64,000 nt of DNA from the NCBI RefSeq assembly GCF_019793435.1, contig NZ_JAILYH010000009.1, positions 1 through 64,000 of the forward strand, read 5' to 3'. A program made the translations under genes and the position numbers. Positions 1 through 7,616 of this stretch are shown piece by piece. How positions within the stretch are numbered: position 1 is the stretch's first letter; each line of letters begins with the position of its first letter. The notes beneath the pieces were generated by a model. The model was not told the DNA's origin. It ran no database searches and saw only the letters and a program-made list of their open reading frames with translations. Source of the DNA: Rhizobium redzepovicii (GTDB lineage Bacteria > Pseudomonadota > Alphaproteobacteria > Rhizobiales > Rhizobiaceae).

Positions 1-1463
1 GTGCTCGGTTGCAGGATCGCGGCGAGTTGGCAAAGGGCAGCAACCCGGCTGGTGATAAGGGTGAGGAACTCACCTACCAGACCAACAATGGGAAGCGATC
101 CTTTGCGCGTGGCGACCGCATCGTCTTCCTGGAGAATGATCGTGATCTCGCCGTCAAAAATGGCATGCTGGGCGAGGTCATCGCCGTCGCGCCGGACGCA
201 ATACAGGTTCGGCTTGACGGCAAGGCGCAGACGCAAGATGGCCAGCGCCAGGTGACCGTACCGGTCAATCGTTACCAATCCTTTGACCACGGCTACGCAA
301 CGACGATCCACAAGACGCAAGGCGCTACCGTCGACCGGAGTTTTGTTCTGGCGTCGACGACCATGGACCGGCATCTGACCTATGTGGCGATGACCCGTCA
401 CCGCGAGGCGGTGCAGCTCTATGCGGGGCTGGATGCGTTCAAGACAGTGCGCTCGCTGACAGAGACACTGAGCCGATCAGGCGTGAAGGAGACGACGCTC
501 GACTATACGCATGACTTTGCCAATCGGCGCGGCATGGAGGATCGCCGGGGGCAGGGCGAAAGGGATGTCGCATCTCAGGGAATCAGCAAAGGGATACAGC
601 CCATTCCGGACACGGCGGTTGCCAAGCCAGTGGAGAAACCGCAGCCGCTCGCAGCCCGCACCATCGCCGATAACAGTCCTGCGCACCAAGACCGCAGCGA
701 CCATGAACGCCGCGTGCTCATTGCGGCCGTGAAGACCTATGCGATGAGCGTCGAAGAGGTTGGACGGTCAAAGGCAATGCCGGCATTCGAACGAGATTGG
801 GACGCGGCAAAGCAGCTTGCGCCGCAGGTGTTCAAGGACGCGCCGGCGGCCATGGACGTGTTGCGCGGCCGGATCCTGGATGAGAATGCAGATCCGGTCG
901 CGCTCGCCAACCAACTCAGCACTTTGCCCGAGACGATCGGTGCGCTCGCCGGCAAGACAGGCCTGTTCGGAGACAACGCCGATCGCCGGCACGCGCTTTC
1001 CCGGATCGATGCGCTGGCGTCGCATGTTCGCCAATCCGCCAAGACCTGGCAACGTCGCCTCGCGGCCGAATGCGGCTCGGAACGCTGGAAGCGGGAAAAG
1101 CAGGACGTGGTCGAGGTTCTGGGGCCGAGCCGCCGGAGCGAGGCGCTGCTGCGCAATCTCGACGATCTCCCCTATAGCGACAAGGCAAAGTTCGTTGAGC
1201 AATTGGCGGGGACACCGGAGGGGCGTCGAGCGCTTGCCGAGGCAAAGGACATCGCCAGCGCGATCGAAACGCGCTTCGGTCGCGCCGATCCCTCAGATCT
1301 CGCGGATCAGCTGAAGCGAGTGGGGCCTGATCAGGCTGGGGACGTCGGGCGTATCCGCCAGGTTGCTCGCCTTGCCGACCGTAGCCATCGTGCGGAGCTC
1401 ACCCAGCAGATGGAGTTGAAGCGATCACTTTCGCGCACGAAGAGTTTGGGATTGGGGATGTAG
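1..1463 (+). CDS. traA: Conjugal transfer relaxase/helicase TraA, C-terminal part (5' end outside window)
   Basis: The reading frame is open to the left edge and ends at a TAG at 1461, so about 487 C-terminal residues are visible. They contain the end of the RecD/UvrD-like helicase region: GDRIVFLEND, then the motif TTIHKTQG (about 95 residues from the first visible start-like codon) and YVAMTRHRE, followed by a long charged helical tail. This is the arrangement of Ti-type TraA, which nicks oriT and unwinds the strand to be transferred. The family is usually over 1000 residues, so the relaxase half lies upstream. The protein ends in a short Gly/Met tail as expected, so the 3' end looks native. 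It places the window on a conjugative or formerly conjugative plasmid or integrated element. Confidence 0.9.
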   Translation, partial: ARLQDRGELAKGSNPAGDKGEELTYQTNNGKRSFARGDRIVFLENDRDLAVKNGMLGEVIAVAPDAIQVRLDGKAQTQDGQRQVTVPVNRYQSFDHGYATTIHKTQGATVDRSFVLASTTMDRHLTYVAMTRHREAVQLYAGLDAFKTVRSLTETLSRSGVKETTLDYTHDFANRRGMEDRRGQGERDVASQGISKGIQPIPDTAVAKPVEKPQPLAARTIADNSPAHQDRSDHERRVLIAAVKTYAMSVEEVGRSKAMPAFERDWDAAKQLAPQVFKDAPAAMDVLRGRILDENADPVALANQLSTLPETIGALAGKTGLFGDNADRRHALSRIDALASHVRQSAKTWQRRLAAECGSERWKREKQDVVEVLGPSRRSEALLRNLDDLPYSDKAKFVEQLAGTPEGRRALAEAKDIASAIETRFGRADPSDLADQLKRVGPDQAGDVGRIRQVARLADRSHRAELTQQMELKRSLSRTKSLGLGM

Positions 1464-1806
1464 AGTTCCATCTCCGACCGGTGGTCTTTTTTGGGCCGGA
1501 TCGTTCTGCGTGTCGATGATGCAGCGGATCGGCTTGGTCTTCTTGATCTGCTTGCGTTCACGCGCACAGCTGGGCCAGCCTCCGGCCTTCGCCGACGGTG
1601 ACGAAATAGAAGCCGCTTTCCGCGCCTCCGCGTCAAGCTCTGGCCCTGGCACCAGACCTTGCAGAATAAGCCTTTGCGTGAATGCTCGCCGCCTTCGCCT
1701 CCACAGCTCGCTGTAGGGGGTGTCGAAATGGGGGATTTCCGAGCAAGCAGGCTTTGTGATAAAACCTCTGCTATATATTTGATGAATAGAGGAATCGTCA
1801 TAGGCG
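1464..1806. other. Intergenic stretch, possible unidentified gene remnant
   Basis: About 340 bases with no convincing intact gene. The minus strand carries an open frame whose neighbouring frames read partly protein-like (FYFVTVGEGRRLAQL around 1565-1615), which suggests a frameshifted remnant, but I could not assign a family. The traC/traD genes often found beside traA are not recognisable. The last 60 bases are AT-rich (around TATATATTTGATG near 1770-1785) and probably hold the promoter of the following AbiEi-like gene. Confidence 0.35.
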
Positions 1807-2427
1807 ATGACATTCACTCCCGCCCAGAGACTTCGAGCGCTCGACCTCCTGAAAGCGCGGGGGATGCTCCGGCTGAAGGATTTCGTTGCCGAAGGCATTG
1901 GACCGGAGACGCTCGCCCGTCTCGTTCGGGAGGAGGCAGTCGTCCGCCCGGCACGAGGCCTATATCAACTCCCGGACACTCAGGCTGAGGCGGCCCATGC
2001 ACTCGCTGAAGCGGCTGTTCTGGTTCCAAGGGGCGTGGTCTGCTTGACCTCGGCCCTCCAATACCACGAACTGACGCTGCAGATGCCCTCGGCTGTGTGG
2101 ATGGCGATCGACCGCACTGCATGGCGCCCCAAGATCGACTATCCGCCAATCAAGTTCGTACGCTTCAAAGGGTCCGCTCTCACCGAGGGCGTCGAACGGC
2201 ATCGCATCGAGGGCGTCGAGGTGCCGATCACAAATCCGGCGCGTTCGATCGTCGATTGCTTCCGCTATCGGGCGAAGGTCGGCCTCGACGTTGCGATGGA
2301 GGGGCTGCGCGAGGGGCTCCGCCGGCGCAAGACCACAAGCGACGACCTCTGGACATATGCGAAAGAGGCCAGGATCTGGTCGATCATGCGACCCTATGTC
2401 GAAGCGACGGTGGCCGATGGCGCGTGA
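1807..2427 (+). CDS. AbiEi-family type IV antitoxin / winged-helix transcriptional regulator
   Basis: A 206-residue protein. The N-terminal 60 residues form an AbiEi-like winged helix (RALDLLKARGMLRLKDF, then ARGLYQLPD), and the rest is the AbiEi C-terminal domain (VPRGVVCLTSALQYHEL; NPARSIVDCFRYR). In intact systems this protein represses its own operon and counters the nucleotidyltransferase toxin AbiEii. The start is ATG 1807, with GAGGA-like bases about 12 nt upstream. The stop overlaps the ATG of an AbiEii fragment by 11 nt, the usual coupled arrangement. Because the partner is deleted (next entry), this is probably an orphan antitoxin. Confidence 0.85.
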   Translation: MTFTPAQRLRALDLLKARGMLRLKDFVAEGIGPETLARLVREEAVVRPARGLYQLPDTQAEAAHALAEAAVLVPRGVVCLTSALQYHELTLQMPSAVWMAIDRTAWRPKIDYPPIKFVRFKGSALTEGVERHRIEGVEVPITNPARSIVDCFRYRAKVGLDVAMEGLREGLRRRKTTSDDLWTYAKEARIWSIMRPYVEATVADGA

Positions 2428-2600
2428 ACTCAAGGAAAACGTAGGGGCATCGGCGGTCGTTCCTTGGTCGCGAACGGATGGCGGCCGCACCACCCGCCTT
2501 GGGCACGGTGGTCGCTGATCTCGGACGCTTCCTATTGCCGCTGACGCAGCCTGTCGAAGGGGAATGGCGCTGGCATGAGGGCTGGATTCAGCTCAAGTAA
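2417..2600 (+). pseudogene. AbiEii-family nucleotidyltransferase toxin, internally deleted remnant
   Basis: The ATG at 2417 overlaps the abiEi stop and begins MARELKENVGAS, the normal start of AbiEii toxins. After about 12 residues the homology stops. From about 2490, in another frame, the sequence reads VVADLGRFLLPL and ends WRWHEGWIQLK at a stop at 2598, which fits the C-terminus of the same family. An AbiEii toxin is normally about 300 residues, so the central 230 or so, including the nucleotidyltransferase active site, are gone. The toxin must be inactive. The identification rests on the position next to AbiEi and on the two terminal motifs recognised from memory. Confidence 0.7.
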
Positions 2601-2644
2601 AGCAGCTTGGATATCCAAAGCGCTGAAGTACGATATGCCGGACG

Positions 2645-2942
2645 TCAACGGATGAGCCTTCGCTCGAGAAAGCTTCGCATCTCGCGCCGTCCGTCTACGA
2701 CGCAGTAGCCGACATCGGTGCCCATAATGCGATAGATCATGCGCTACGGCTTATGGTGTAGTTCCCGATATTCGGAAATACAGATCCCCGCCAACTCCTT
2801 CGGAATATTTCCGCCGGCGCATGCACTCTCGATTTCCGTCAGGAAGTGCCCTGGCGTCTCGGTGCCGTCGCGCTGGCGATGAAGCGATAGCGATCCTCAA
2901 TGTCGCCTTCCGCCTCCTCGGCGAAATGACACGAGATGGCAT
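2645..2942 (-). pseudogene. RelE/ParE-family toxin, frameshifted and nonsense-mutated
   Basis: The ATG at 2942 overlaps the stop of the upstream antitoxin gene (TGATG). The sequence then reads as a RelE/ParE toxin only if frames are joined: MPSRVIS, a shift near 2924 into FAEEAEGDIEDRYRFIA, a shift near 2865 into TETPGHFLTEIESACAGG, an apparent short deletion, ISEYRELHHKP, a TAG at 2744-2746 where Tyr is expected, then RMIYRIMGTDVGYC and RREMRSFLERRLIR before a stop at 2645. At least two frameshifts and one nonsense codon make it non-functional. The antitoxin upstream stays open. Confidence 0.8.
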
Positions 2943-3223
2943 CAGGGTTGGCTGTCAGCCAGACGATTTCGGATGCGCGCGAAGGATTCCGCAGCGGGGC
3001 GCAGTTTGCCCTCCTCGACCTGCCGGCTGGTGAGCGCCAGCACCTTCAAGAGCGCCAGCGTCTCCTGTGTTTCTTCGTATTGGCCGACGTCCTGAAGAAT
3101 GGCTTTCGCCTCTCCGTGAAGCGTAATGACGACCGGCTGCAGGTTATCCTTCAGCTTTCGGATTATCTCGGGCGCATGCGCCTTGAGGTAGCTGACCGGC
3201 TTGATCTGTTCTGACAGCTTCAT
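2942..3223 (-). CDS. Phd/YefM-family antitoxin
   Basis: A 93-residue protein starting MKLSEQIKPVSYLKAHAPEI and containing QPVVITLHGEAKAILQDV, the typical N-terminal DNA-binding segment of Phd/YefM antitoxins, followed by a helical C-terminal toxin-binding tail. In the family it neutralises a RelE/ParE-type RNase or gyrase toxin and autorepresses the operon. The downstream toxin frame is broken, so this copy is an orphan. The promoter probably lies at 3235-3260, where the minus strand reads GGTCTATATTTTGGTC, a short GGTC-flanked AT-rich site that could also be the antitoxin operator. Confidence 0.85.
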   Translation of the reverse strand: MKLSEQIKPVSYLKAHAPEIIRKLKDNLQPVVITLHGEAKAILQDVGQYEETQETLALLKVLALTSRQVEEGKLRPAAESFARIRNRLADSQP

Positions 3224-3389
3224 GCGGTTACTCCGTTTCGACCAAAATATAGACCATCAAGTGGCGATTGAAAGAAGCCTTACGCTGCCAGTGAGACAAA
3301 GTCCCGGCAGGCGATTCCCATCTTAGATGCGGCCGCTTTTTTTCACTCATCGCGTTCGAAAGAGAATGCCATTTCTTATAATGAAGTTT

Positions 3390-3408
3390 GTCTACTGATT
3401 TTATAGAC
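3390..3408 (+). promoter_or_regulatory. Candidate sulfur-type operator/promoter with TATAGAC motif
   Basis: GTCTA at 3390-3394 and TAGAC at 3404-3408 form an inverted repeat with a 9-nt spacer. The right arm sits in the string ATTTTATAGAC, 35 nt before the ATG of the first LLM gene. The string ATTTTATAGAC recurs at 13201-13211 before an FMN reductase gene, and TATAGAC recurs at 18921 before tauA. No good -35 box precedes it, which suggests activator-dependent transcription. The regulator is unknown. Confidence 0.4.
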
Positions 3409-3442
3409 TAAGCTTTGCAACCAAGGATCGGATCGTGGTGCC

Positions 3443-4435
3443 ATGACCTACCTCCTCAGTCTTCTCGACAAAAGCCCGATCGAACAGGGTCTAACGGCCG
3501 CGGATGCACTGCGGGCGACGGTAAAGATTGCCGCCCGGGCCGAGGAACTCGGTTATCACCGTTTCTGGGTCGCCGAGCATCATAACATGTCCAATCTGGC
3601 GAGCTCCGCGCCGGAGGCACTGATTGCCTATCTCCTTGCCAGGACATCGAGGATCCGCATCGGCTCCGGCGGTGTCATGCTGCAGCACTACAGCGCCTAT
3701 AAGGTTGCCGAGACCTTCAATCTTCTGGCATCGCTTGCGCCCGGCCGCGTCGATCTCGGTGTCGGCAAGGCGCCGGGCGGCTTTCCGCTCTCGACGCGCG
3801 CCCTGCAGCTTGCCGTCGATCCGGCCAGGAAGCCCGATTTCGCGAGCCAACTTTCCGATCTCAACACATATCTCGCTGCCGACCCGAATCACGAGGGGGC
3901 GCAGGCAACGCCCTTCCCGCCGGCTGCTCCCGAACGTTTCCTCCTCGGCGCCAGCGTCGAAAGCGCCGAACTCGCTGCCGAGAAGGGTTGGGAACTCGTT
4001 TTCGCCGGTCACCTGAACGGCGATCCTGACAATTTGCGCAGAACCTTCGAGGCCTATGAGCGGGCATCCGGCGGCAAGCGCCCGATCCTGGCGCTCGCAG
4101 CCTTCGCCGCCGAAAGCGAGGACTATGCCCGCGAGCGCGTCGGCAAGCTGCGCATCGTCAAGGTGTTCCTGCCGAACGGCCAGACCGTCAATGTCGGCAG
4201 CGAGGAGCAGGCGGCCGAATTTGCCCGCCAGGCCGGCGTCACCGATTACCGCATCGAGGAAAAGGTGCCGAGCGTGCTGCATGGCACGGCGGAGCAGATC
4301 CGCAAGGAACTGGACGAACTTCACCGCCGCTACGGGGTCAAGGAGTTCGTGCTCGACACGCCGGCGCTTTCGGTCGCCGAGCGCCTGGCCTCCATCGAGC
4401 TGCTCGCCAAAGAGCGGCTTTCCCTCGTCGCCTGA
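3443..4435 (+). CDS. LLM-class flavin-dependent monooxygenase (MsnO8-like)
   Basis: A 330-residue bacterial-luciferase-like protein. It opens with the first strand of the TIM barrel, then YHRFWVAEHHNM, RTSRIRIGSGGVML and LAPGRVDLGVGKAPGG, motifs that mark the LLM family and its FMN pocket. Such enzymes use FMNH2 supplied by a separate reductase to insert oxygen next to sulfur or nitrogen. It is the first gene of a plus-strand cluster with a second LLM enzyme starting 24 nt downstream, an M20 deacylase, a GNAT protein and an amino-acid-type transporter. Oxidative desulfurisation of an organosulfur compound is the likely role. The exact substrate cannot be read from sequence. Confidence 0.85.
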   Translation: MTYLLSLLDKSPIEQGLTAADALRATVKIAARAEELGYHRFWVAEHHNMSNLASSAPEALIAYLLARTSRIRIGSGGVMLQHYSAYKVAETFNLLASLAPGRVDLGVGKAPGGFPLSTRALQLAVDPARKPDFASQLSDLNTYLAADPNHEGAQATPFPPAAPERFLLGASVESAELAAEKGWELVFAGHLNGDPDNLRRTFEAYERASGGKRPILALAAFAAESEDYARERVGKLRIVKVFLPNGQTVNVGSEEQAAEFARQAGVTDYRIEEKVPSVLHGTAEQIRKELDELHRRYGVKEFVLDTPALSVAERLASIELLAKERLSLVA

Positions 4436-4459
4436 CCGTTTCCAAAAAGGATTGATCCC

Positions 4460-5809
4460 ATGGCTCAAAAACACGTCACGTTCGGCATCATGCTGCAGGG
4501 CCCCGGCGGTCACATGAACGCCTGGAAGCATCCAAGCGGGCCGGCCGATGCCAGCGTCAATTTCGACTTCTTCGTCAAGACGGCACGCAAGGCCGAGGCG
4601 GCCGGCATCGCTTTCGCCTTCGTCGCCGACGGGCTCTACATCAACGAACAGTCCATTCCGCATTTCCTCAACCGGTTCGAGCCGATCGCCATTCTCTCGG
4701 CGCTCGCCGCCTCGACCTCGAAAATCGGCCTCGTCGGCACAGTCTCGACCTCCTATAGCGATCCCTTCACCATCGCGCGCCAGTTCGCTTCGATCGATCT
4801 CATCAGCGGCGGCCGGGCAGGGTGGAACGCGGTGACCTCGCCGCTCGAGGGTTCGGGGCGCAATTACAGCCGAGAACATCCCGAACATGAACTGCGCTAC
4901 GAGATCGCCGAGGACTATATCGATGCGATCAAGGGCCTGTGGGATTCCTGGGATGACGACGCCTTCGTCCGCAATCGCGAAACCGGCGTCTATGCCGATA
5001 AGACCAGGATGCACCGCCTCAACCACATGGGCCGCTTTTTCCGCATAGAAGGACCACTCAACATCGGCCGCTCGAGGCAGGGGCAACCGGTGGTCTTCCA
5101 GGCCGGCGCTTCGGACTCCGGCGTCAGGCTTGCCGGCAAGCATGCAGACGCCGTCTTTACCAATGGCGGGCCGTTCGAGGAGGCGCAGGCCTTCTATCGG
5201 CAGCTGAAGGACAGCGTGATTGCGCATGGGCGCCCGGCGGCCGAAGTCGGCATTTATCCCGGCATCGGCCCGATCGTCGGCAAGACGGCCGAAGAAGCGG
5301 AAGCCAAGTATCACGCGATCCGCAATCTCGTCACGATAAAGGAGGCGCTCGCCTATCTCGGCCGCTTCTTCGACCATCACGATTTCAGGACCTATCACCT
5401 GGACGAGGCATTTCCGGATCTCGGCGATATCGGCAAGAACAGCTTCCGCGCGACCACCGACCGGATCAAAAGAACGGCGCGCGAAAACGGCCTGACACTG
5501 CGCGAAGTCGCGCTCGATGTCGCCACGCCACGCACCGCCTTCATCGGCACGGCGGAGCATATCGCCGACGAGATCATCCGCTGGGTGGACCATGGCGCCG
5601 CCGACGGCTTCATCCTCGGTTTCCCCGTTATCGCCGAGGGTTTCGACGATTTTGCCGAACACGTCCTGCCGATCCTGACGGAACGGGGTTATTTCGATCC
5701 CGTTCTGAAGGGCGAGACGCTGCGCGACCATTTGGGTCTGCCCTTCCGCGAAAGCCGGTATGCGGCGAGAGCCGATCAGTTCGAGCCCGGAAAGGCTGTC
5801 GGCGCCTGA
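4460..5809 (+). CDS. NtaA/SnaA/DszA-family FMN-dependent monooxygenase (YxeK/CmoJ-like)
   Basis: A 449-residue protein with the hallmarks of the NtaA/SnaA/DszA branch: FGIMLQGPGGHMNAWKHP at the N-terminus, DLISGGRAGWNAVTS, HMGRFFRIEGPLN and QAGASDSGVRLAG. This branch includes Bacillus YxeK and YtnJ/CmoJ, which oxidise N-acetylated S-substituted cysteines so that the C-S bond breaks. The start is ATG 4460 after an AAGGAT-type ribosome site. It is followed 17 nt later by an M20 deacylase and then a GNAT acetyltransferase, the same trio as in yxe/ytm operons. I infer that it acts on an acetylated thioether amino acid. Other NtaA substrates such as chelators or sulfides remain possible. Confidence 0.88.
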   Translation: MAQKHVTFGIMLQGPGGHMNAWKHPSGPADASVNFDFFVKTARKAEAAGIAFAFVADGLYINEQSIPHFLNRFEPIAILSALAASTSKIGLVGTVSTSYSDPFTIARQFASIDLISGGRAGWNAVTSPLEGSGRNYSREHPEHELRYEIAEDYIDAIKGLWDSWDDDAFVRNRETGVYADKTRMHRLNHMGRFFRIEGPLNIGRSRQGQPVVFQAGASDSGVRLAGKHADAVFTNGGPFEEAQAFYRQLKDSVIAHGRPAAEVGIYPGIGPIVGKTAEEAEAKYHAIRNLVTIKEALAYLGRFFDHHDFRTYHLDEAFPDLGDIGKNSFRATTDRIKRTARENGLTLREVALDVATPRTAFIGTAEHIADEIIRWVDHGAADGFILGFPVIAEGFDDFAEHVLPILTERGYFDPVLKGETLRDHLGLPFRESRYAARADQFEPGKAVGA

Positions 5810-5825
5810 GGCGCTGGCGAACGCC

Positions 5826-7025
5826 ATGGACACAATCGCTCAGAACCCGCGCAGCAACGATCCGGTCGAGAAGGGCATCGCCGCCTATCTCGACGAGATC
5901 ATCGCCCTTCGCCACGATCTGCATCAATATCCGGAGCTTGCCTTCCAGGAACTCAGGACCAGCAAGCTCGTGGCCTCCCGCCTTTCCTCCTGGGGCTATG
6001 AGGTGGCGACGGGCATTGCCGGCACCGGCCTCGTCGCCAACCTCAGGCGCGGCGAAGGCAAGAAGCGCATCGGCATTCGCGCCGACATGGATGCGCTGCC
6101 GATCGAGGAGGCGACCGGTCTTGCCTATGCCAGCAGCAATCCCGGCGTCATGCATGCCTGCGGCCATGACGGTCATACCGCGATCCTGCTGGCTGCTGCC
6201 CGCTATCTCGCAGAGAGCGGTCATTTCAGCGGCACGTTGAGGCTGATCTTCCAGCCCGCCGAGGAAATCGGCGCCGGTGCCCGCAAGATGATCTCGGAAG
6301 GCCTGTTCGAACGCTTCCCCGTCGATGCGGTCTTCGGCCTGCACAACTGGCCGGGTGTGCCGACGGGCCAATTCGGTTTCGTCGCCGGCCCGGCCATGGC
6401 CTCGGTCGATCAGGCGGTGGTCAAAATCGTCGGCAAGGGCGGGCATGGCGCGGAGCCGCACCGTGCCGTCGATCCGGTGCTTGCTTCCGCCTCCTTCATC
6501 ACCGCGCTGCAAAGCGTCGTCTCGCGCAATGTCGATCCGCAGGATATGGCGGTTGCCACCGTCGGCTCGATCCATGCCGGCTCCGCCTCCAATGTCATCC
6601 CCGAGAGCGTGGAGATGAAGCTCACCATGCGGGCCTTCAGCGAGACGGTTCGCCAGTTGCTCCAGGCGCGCATTCCAGCCCTTGCCCGCGCCCAGGCCGA
6701 AAGCTTCGGCGCGGTGGGGGAGGTGAACTACCGGCTCGGTTTTCCGGCGCTGGTCAACCACGCCAAGGAAACGGCATTTGCCCGGGATGTCGCCTATAAC
6801 GCGCTTGGCCTTGCGGCGATCGAAAAGGATTTCCGCCCGCGAACAGCGAGTGAGGATTTTGCCTTCATGCTGCAGGCAAATCCCGGCAGCTATCTCTTCG
6901 TCGGGAATGGCGACAGCGCGCCTCTCCACAGCGCCCACTACAATTTCAACGACGCGATCATCGCGCCCGCCGCCCGCTACTGGGTGCGGCTCGCCGAGAC
7001 CTTCCTCACTGATGACAACGGGTGA
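5826..7025 (+). CDS. M20-family amidohydrolase / N-acyl amino acid deacylase (YxeP-like)
   Basis: A 399-residue metallopeptidase-fold hydrolase. Metal and catalytic residues are visible in order: RADMDALPIEE, ACGHDGH, QPAEE, LHNWPG and, near the end, SEDFAF and HSAHYNF. The dimerisation lid lies in the middle (KGGHGAEPHRAVDPV). Relatives include HipO and YxeP, which remove acyl groups from N-acyl amino acids. In the yxe-type sulfur salvage route a YxeP-like enzyme deacetylates the product after monooxygenation. ATG 5826 is chosen because upstream in-frame codons overlap the previous gene. The next gene begins on the stop codon, so the two are translationally coupled. Confidence 0.88.
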   Translation: MDTIAQNPRSNDPVEKGIAAYLDEIIALRHDLHQYPELAFQELRTSKLVASRLSSWGYEVATGIAGTGLVANLRRGEGKKRIGIRADMDALPIEEATGLAYASSNPGVMHACGHDGHTAILLAAARYLAESGHFSGTLRLIFQPAEEIGAGARKMISEGLFERFPVDAVFGLHNWPGVPTGQFGFVAGPAMASVDQAVVKIVGKGGHGAEPHRAVDPVLASASFITALQSVVSRNVDPQDMAVATVGSIHAGSASNVIPESVEMKLTMRAFSETVRQLLQARIPALARAQAESFGAVGEVNYRLGFPALVNHAKETAFARDVAYNALGLAAIEKDFRPRTASEDFAFMLQANPGSYLFVGNGDSAPLHSAHYNFNDAIIAPAARYWVRLAETFLTDDNG

Positions 7026-7579
7026 TGAACGATATGAGCGATACGTTTCTCTATACCAGCCCTCTCGACCCGCGCGCCAAGCCGCTGATCGATGAATTGA
7101 TCTACGAATACGACAGCCGTTACGGCAACTATTTCAATGCCGAAGGTGCTGCGGCCGAGCTCAACCGTTATCCTCCTGAGGCTTTTGCGCCGCCTCAGGG
7201 CAACTTTCTCCTGTTGATCCGTGATGGTGAAACCATCGGCGGTGGTGCCTTCAAGAATTATGACGACCGCACGGCCGAGTTCAAACGCATCTGGACGCGC
7301 TCCGATCTGCGCCGTCAGGGCTTTGCCCGCAAGGTGCTGGTGGAGCTGGAGGCTCAGGCCGCTCGCCAGGGCTATTCCCGCATCTATCTGACGACCGGCT
7401 TTCGCCAGCCCGAGGCCGTCGGCCTCTATCTGAACTACGGCTACACCGCTCTCTTCGACACATCCGCCGATCCCGAGATCTACAAGAGCCTGCCCTTCGA
7501 GAAGGACATCACTCATTTCGCTGAGCCTGCTCACGAAGATGCCGAACCGCGCCTGCGCGTGGCCGGTGCAAATTTTTGA
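7025..7579 (+). CDS. GNAT-family N-acetyltransferase (YxeL/SnaA-like)
   Basis: A 184-residue GNAT protein. The acetyl-CoA binding motif is seen as RSDLRRQGFARKVL (near residue 97), followed by the beta5-alpha4 segment YSRIYLTTGFRQPEAVGLY and NYGYTALF. In Bacillus sulfur-salvage operons an acetyltransferase of this type N-acetylates S-substituted cysteine before oxidation, and the flanking M20 enzyme later removes the acetyl group. The start overlaps the end of the M20 gene (ATG 7025; GTG 7022 and ATG 7034 are alternatives). The gap to the transporter gene is 37 nt, so this looks like one operon. The substrate is inferred from context. Confidence 0.85.
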   Translation: MNDMSDTFLYTSPLDPRAKPLIDELIYEYDSRYGNYFNAEGAAAELNRYPPEAFAPPQGNFLLLIRDGETIGGGAFKNYDDRTAEFKRIWTRSDLRRQGFARKVLVELEAQAARQGYSRIYLTTGFRQPEAVGLYLNYGYTALFDTSADPEIYKSLPFEKDITHFAEPAHEDAEPRLRVAGANF

Positions 7580-7616
7580 AAACGGCAAAGACCGACAATC
7601 ATAAAAGGGAAGCACA

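Noticed and set aside
1425..1898. A 157-codon minus-strand frame after traA
   Set aside because: It overlaps the traA end and the abiEi start. Parts in neighbouring frames look protein-like, but no family could be named, so it is only noted as a possible remnant.
3248..3254. A fourth TATAGAC heptamer, before the Phd/YefM antitoxin gene
   Set aside because: It falls inside the antitoxin promoter, where TATATT on the minus strand explains it as a -10 box. It lacks the flanking ATTTT seen at the sulfur genes.
3491..5833. A 780-codon open frame on the minus strand
   Set aside because: It lies antisense to two clear LLM monooxygenase genes. Long antisense frames are expected in GC-rich DNA with strong third-position bias, and the translation has no family features.
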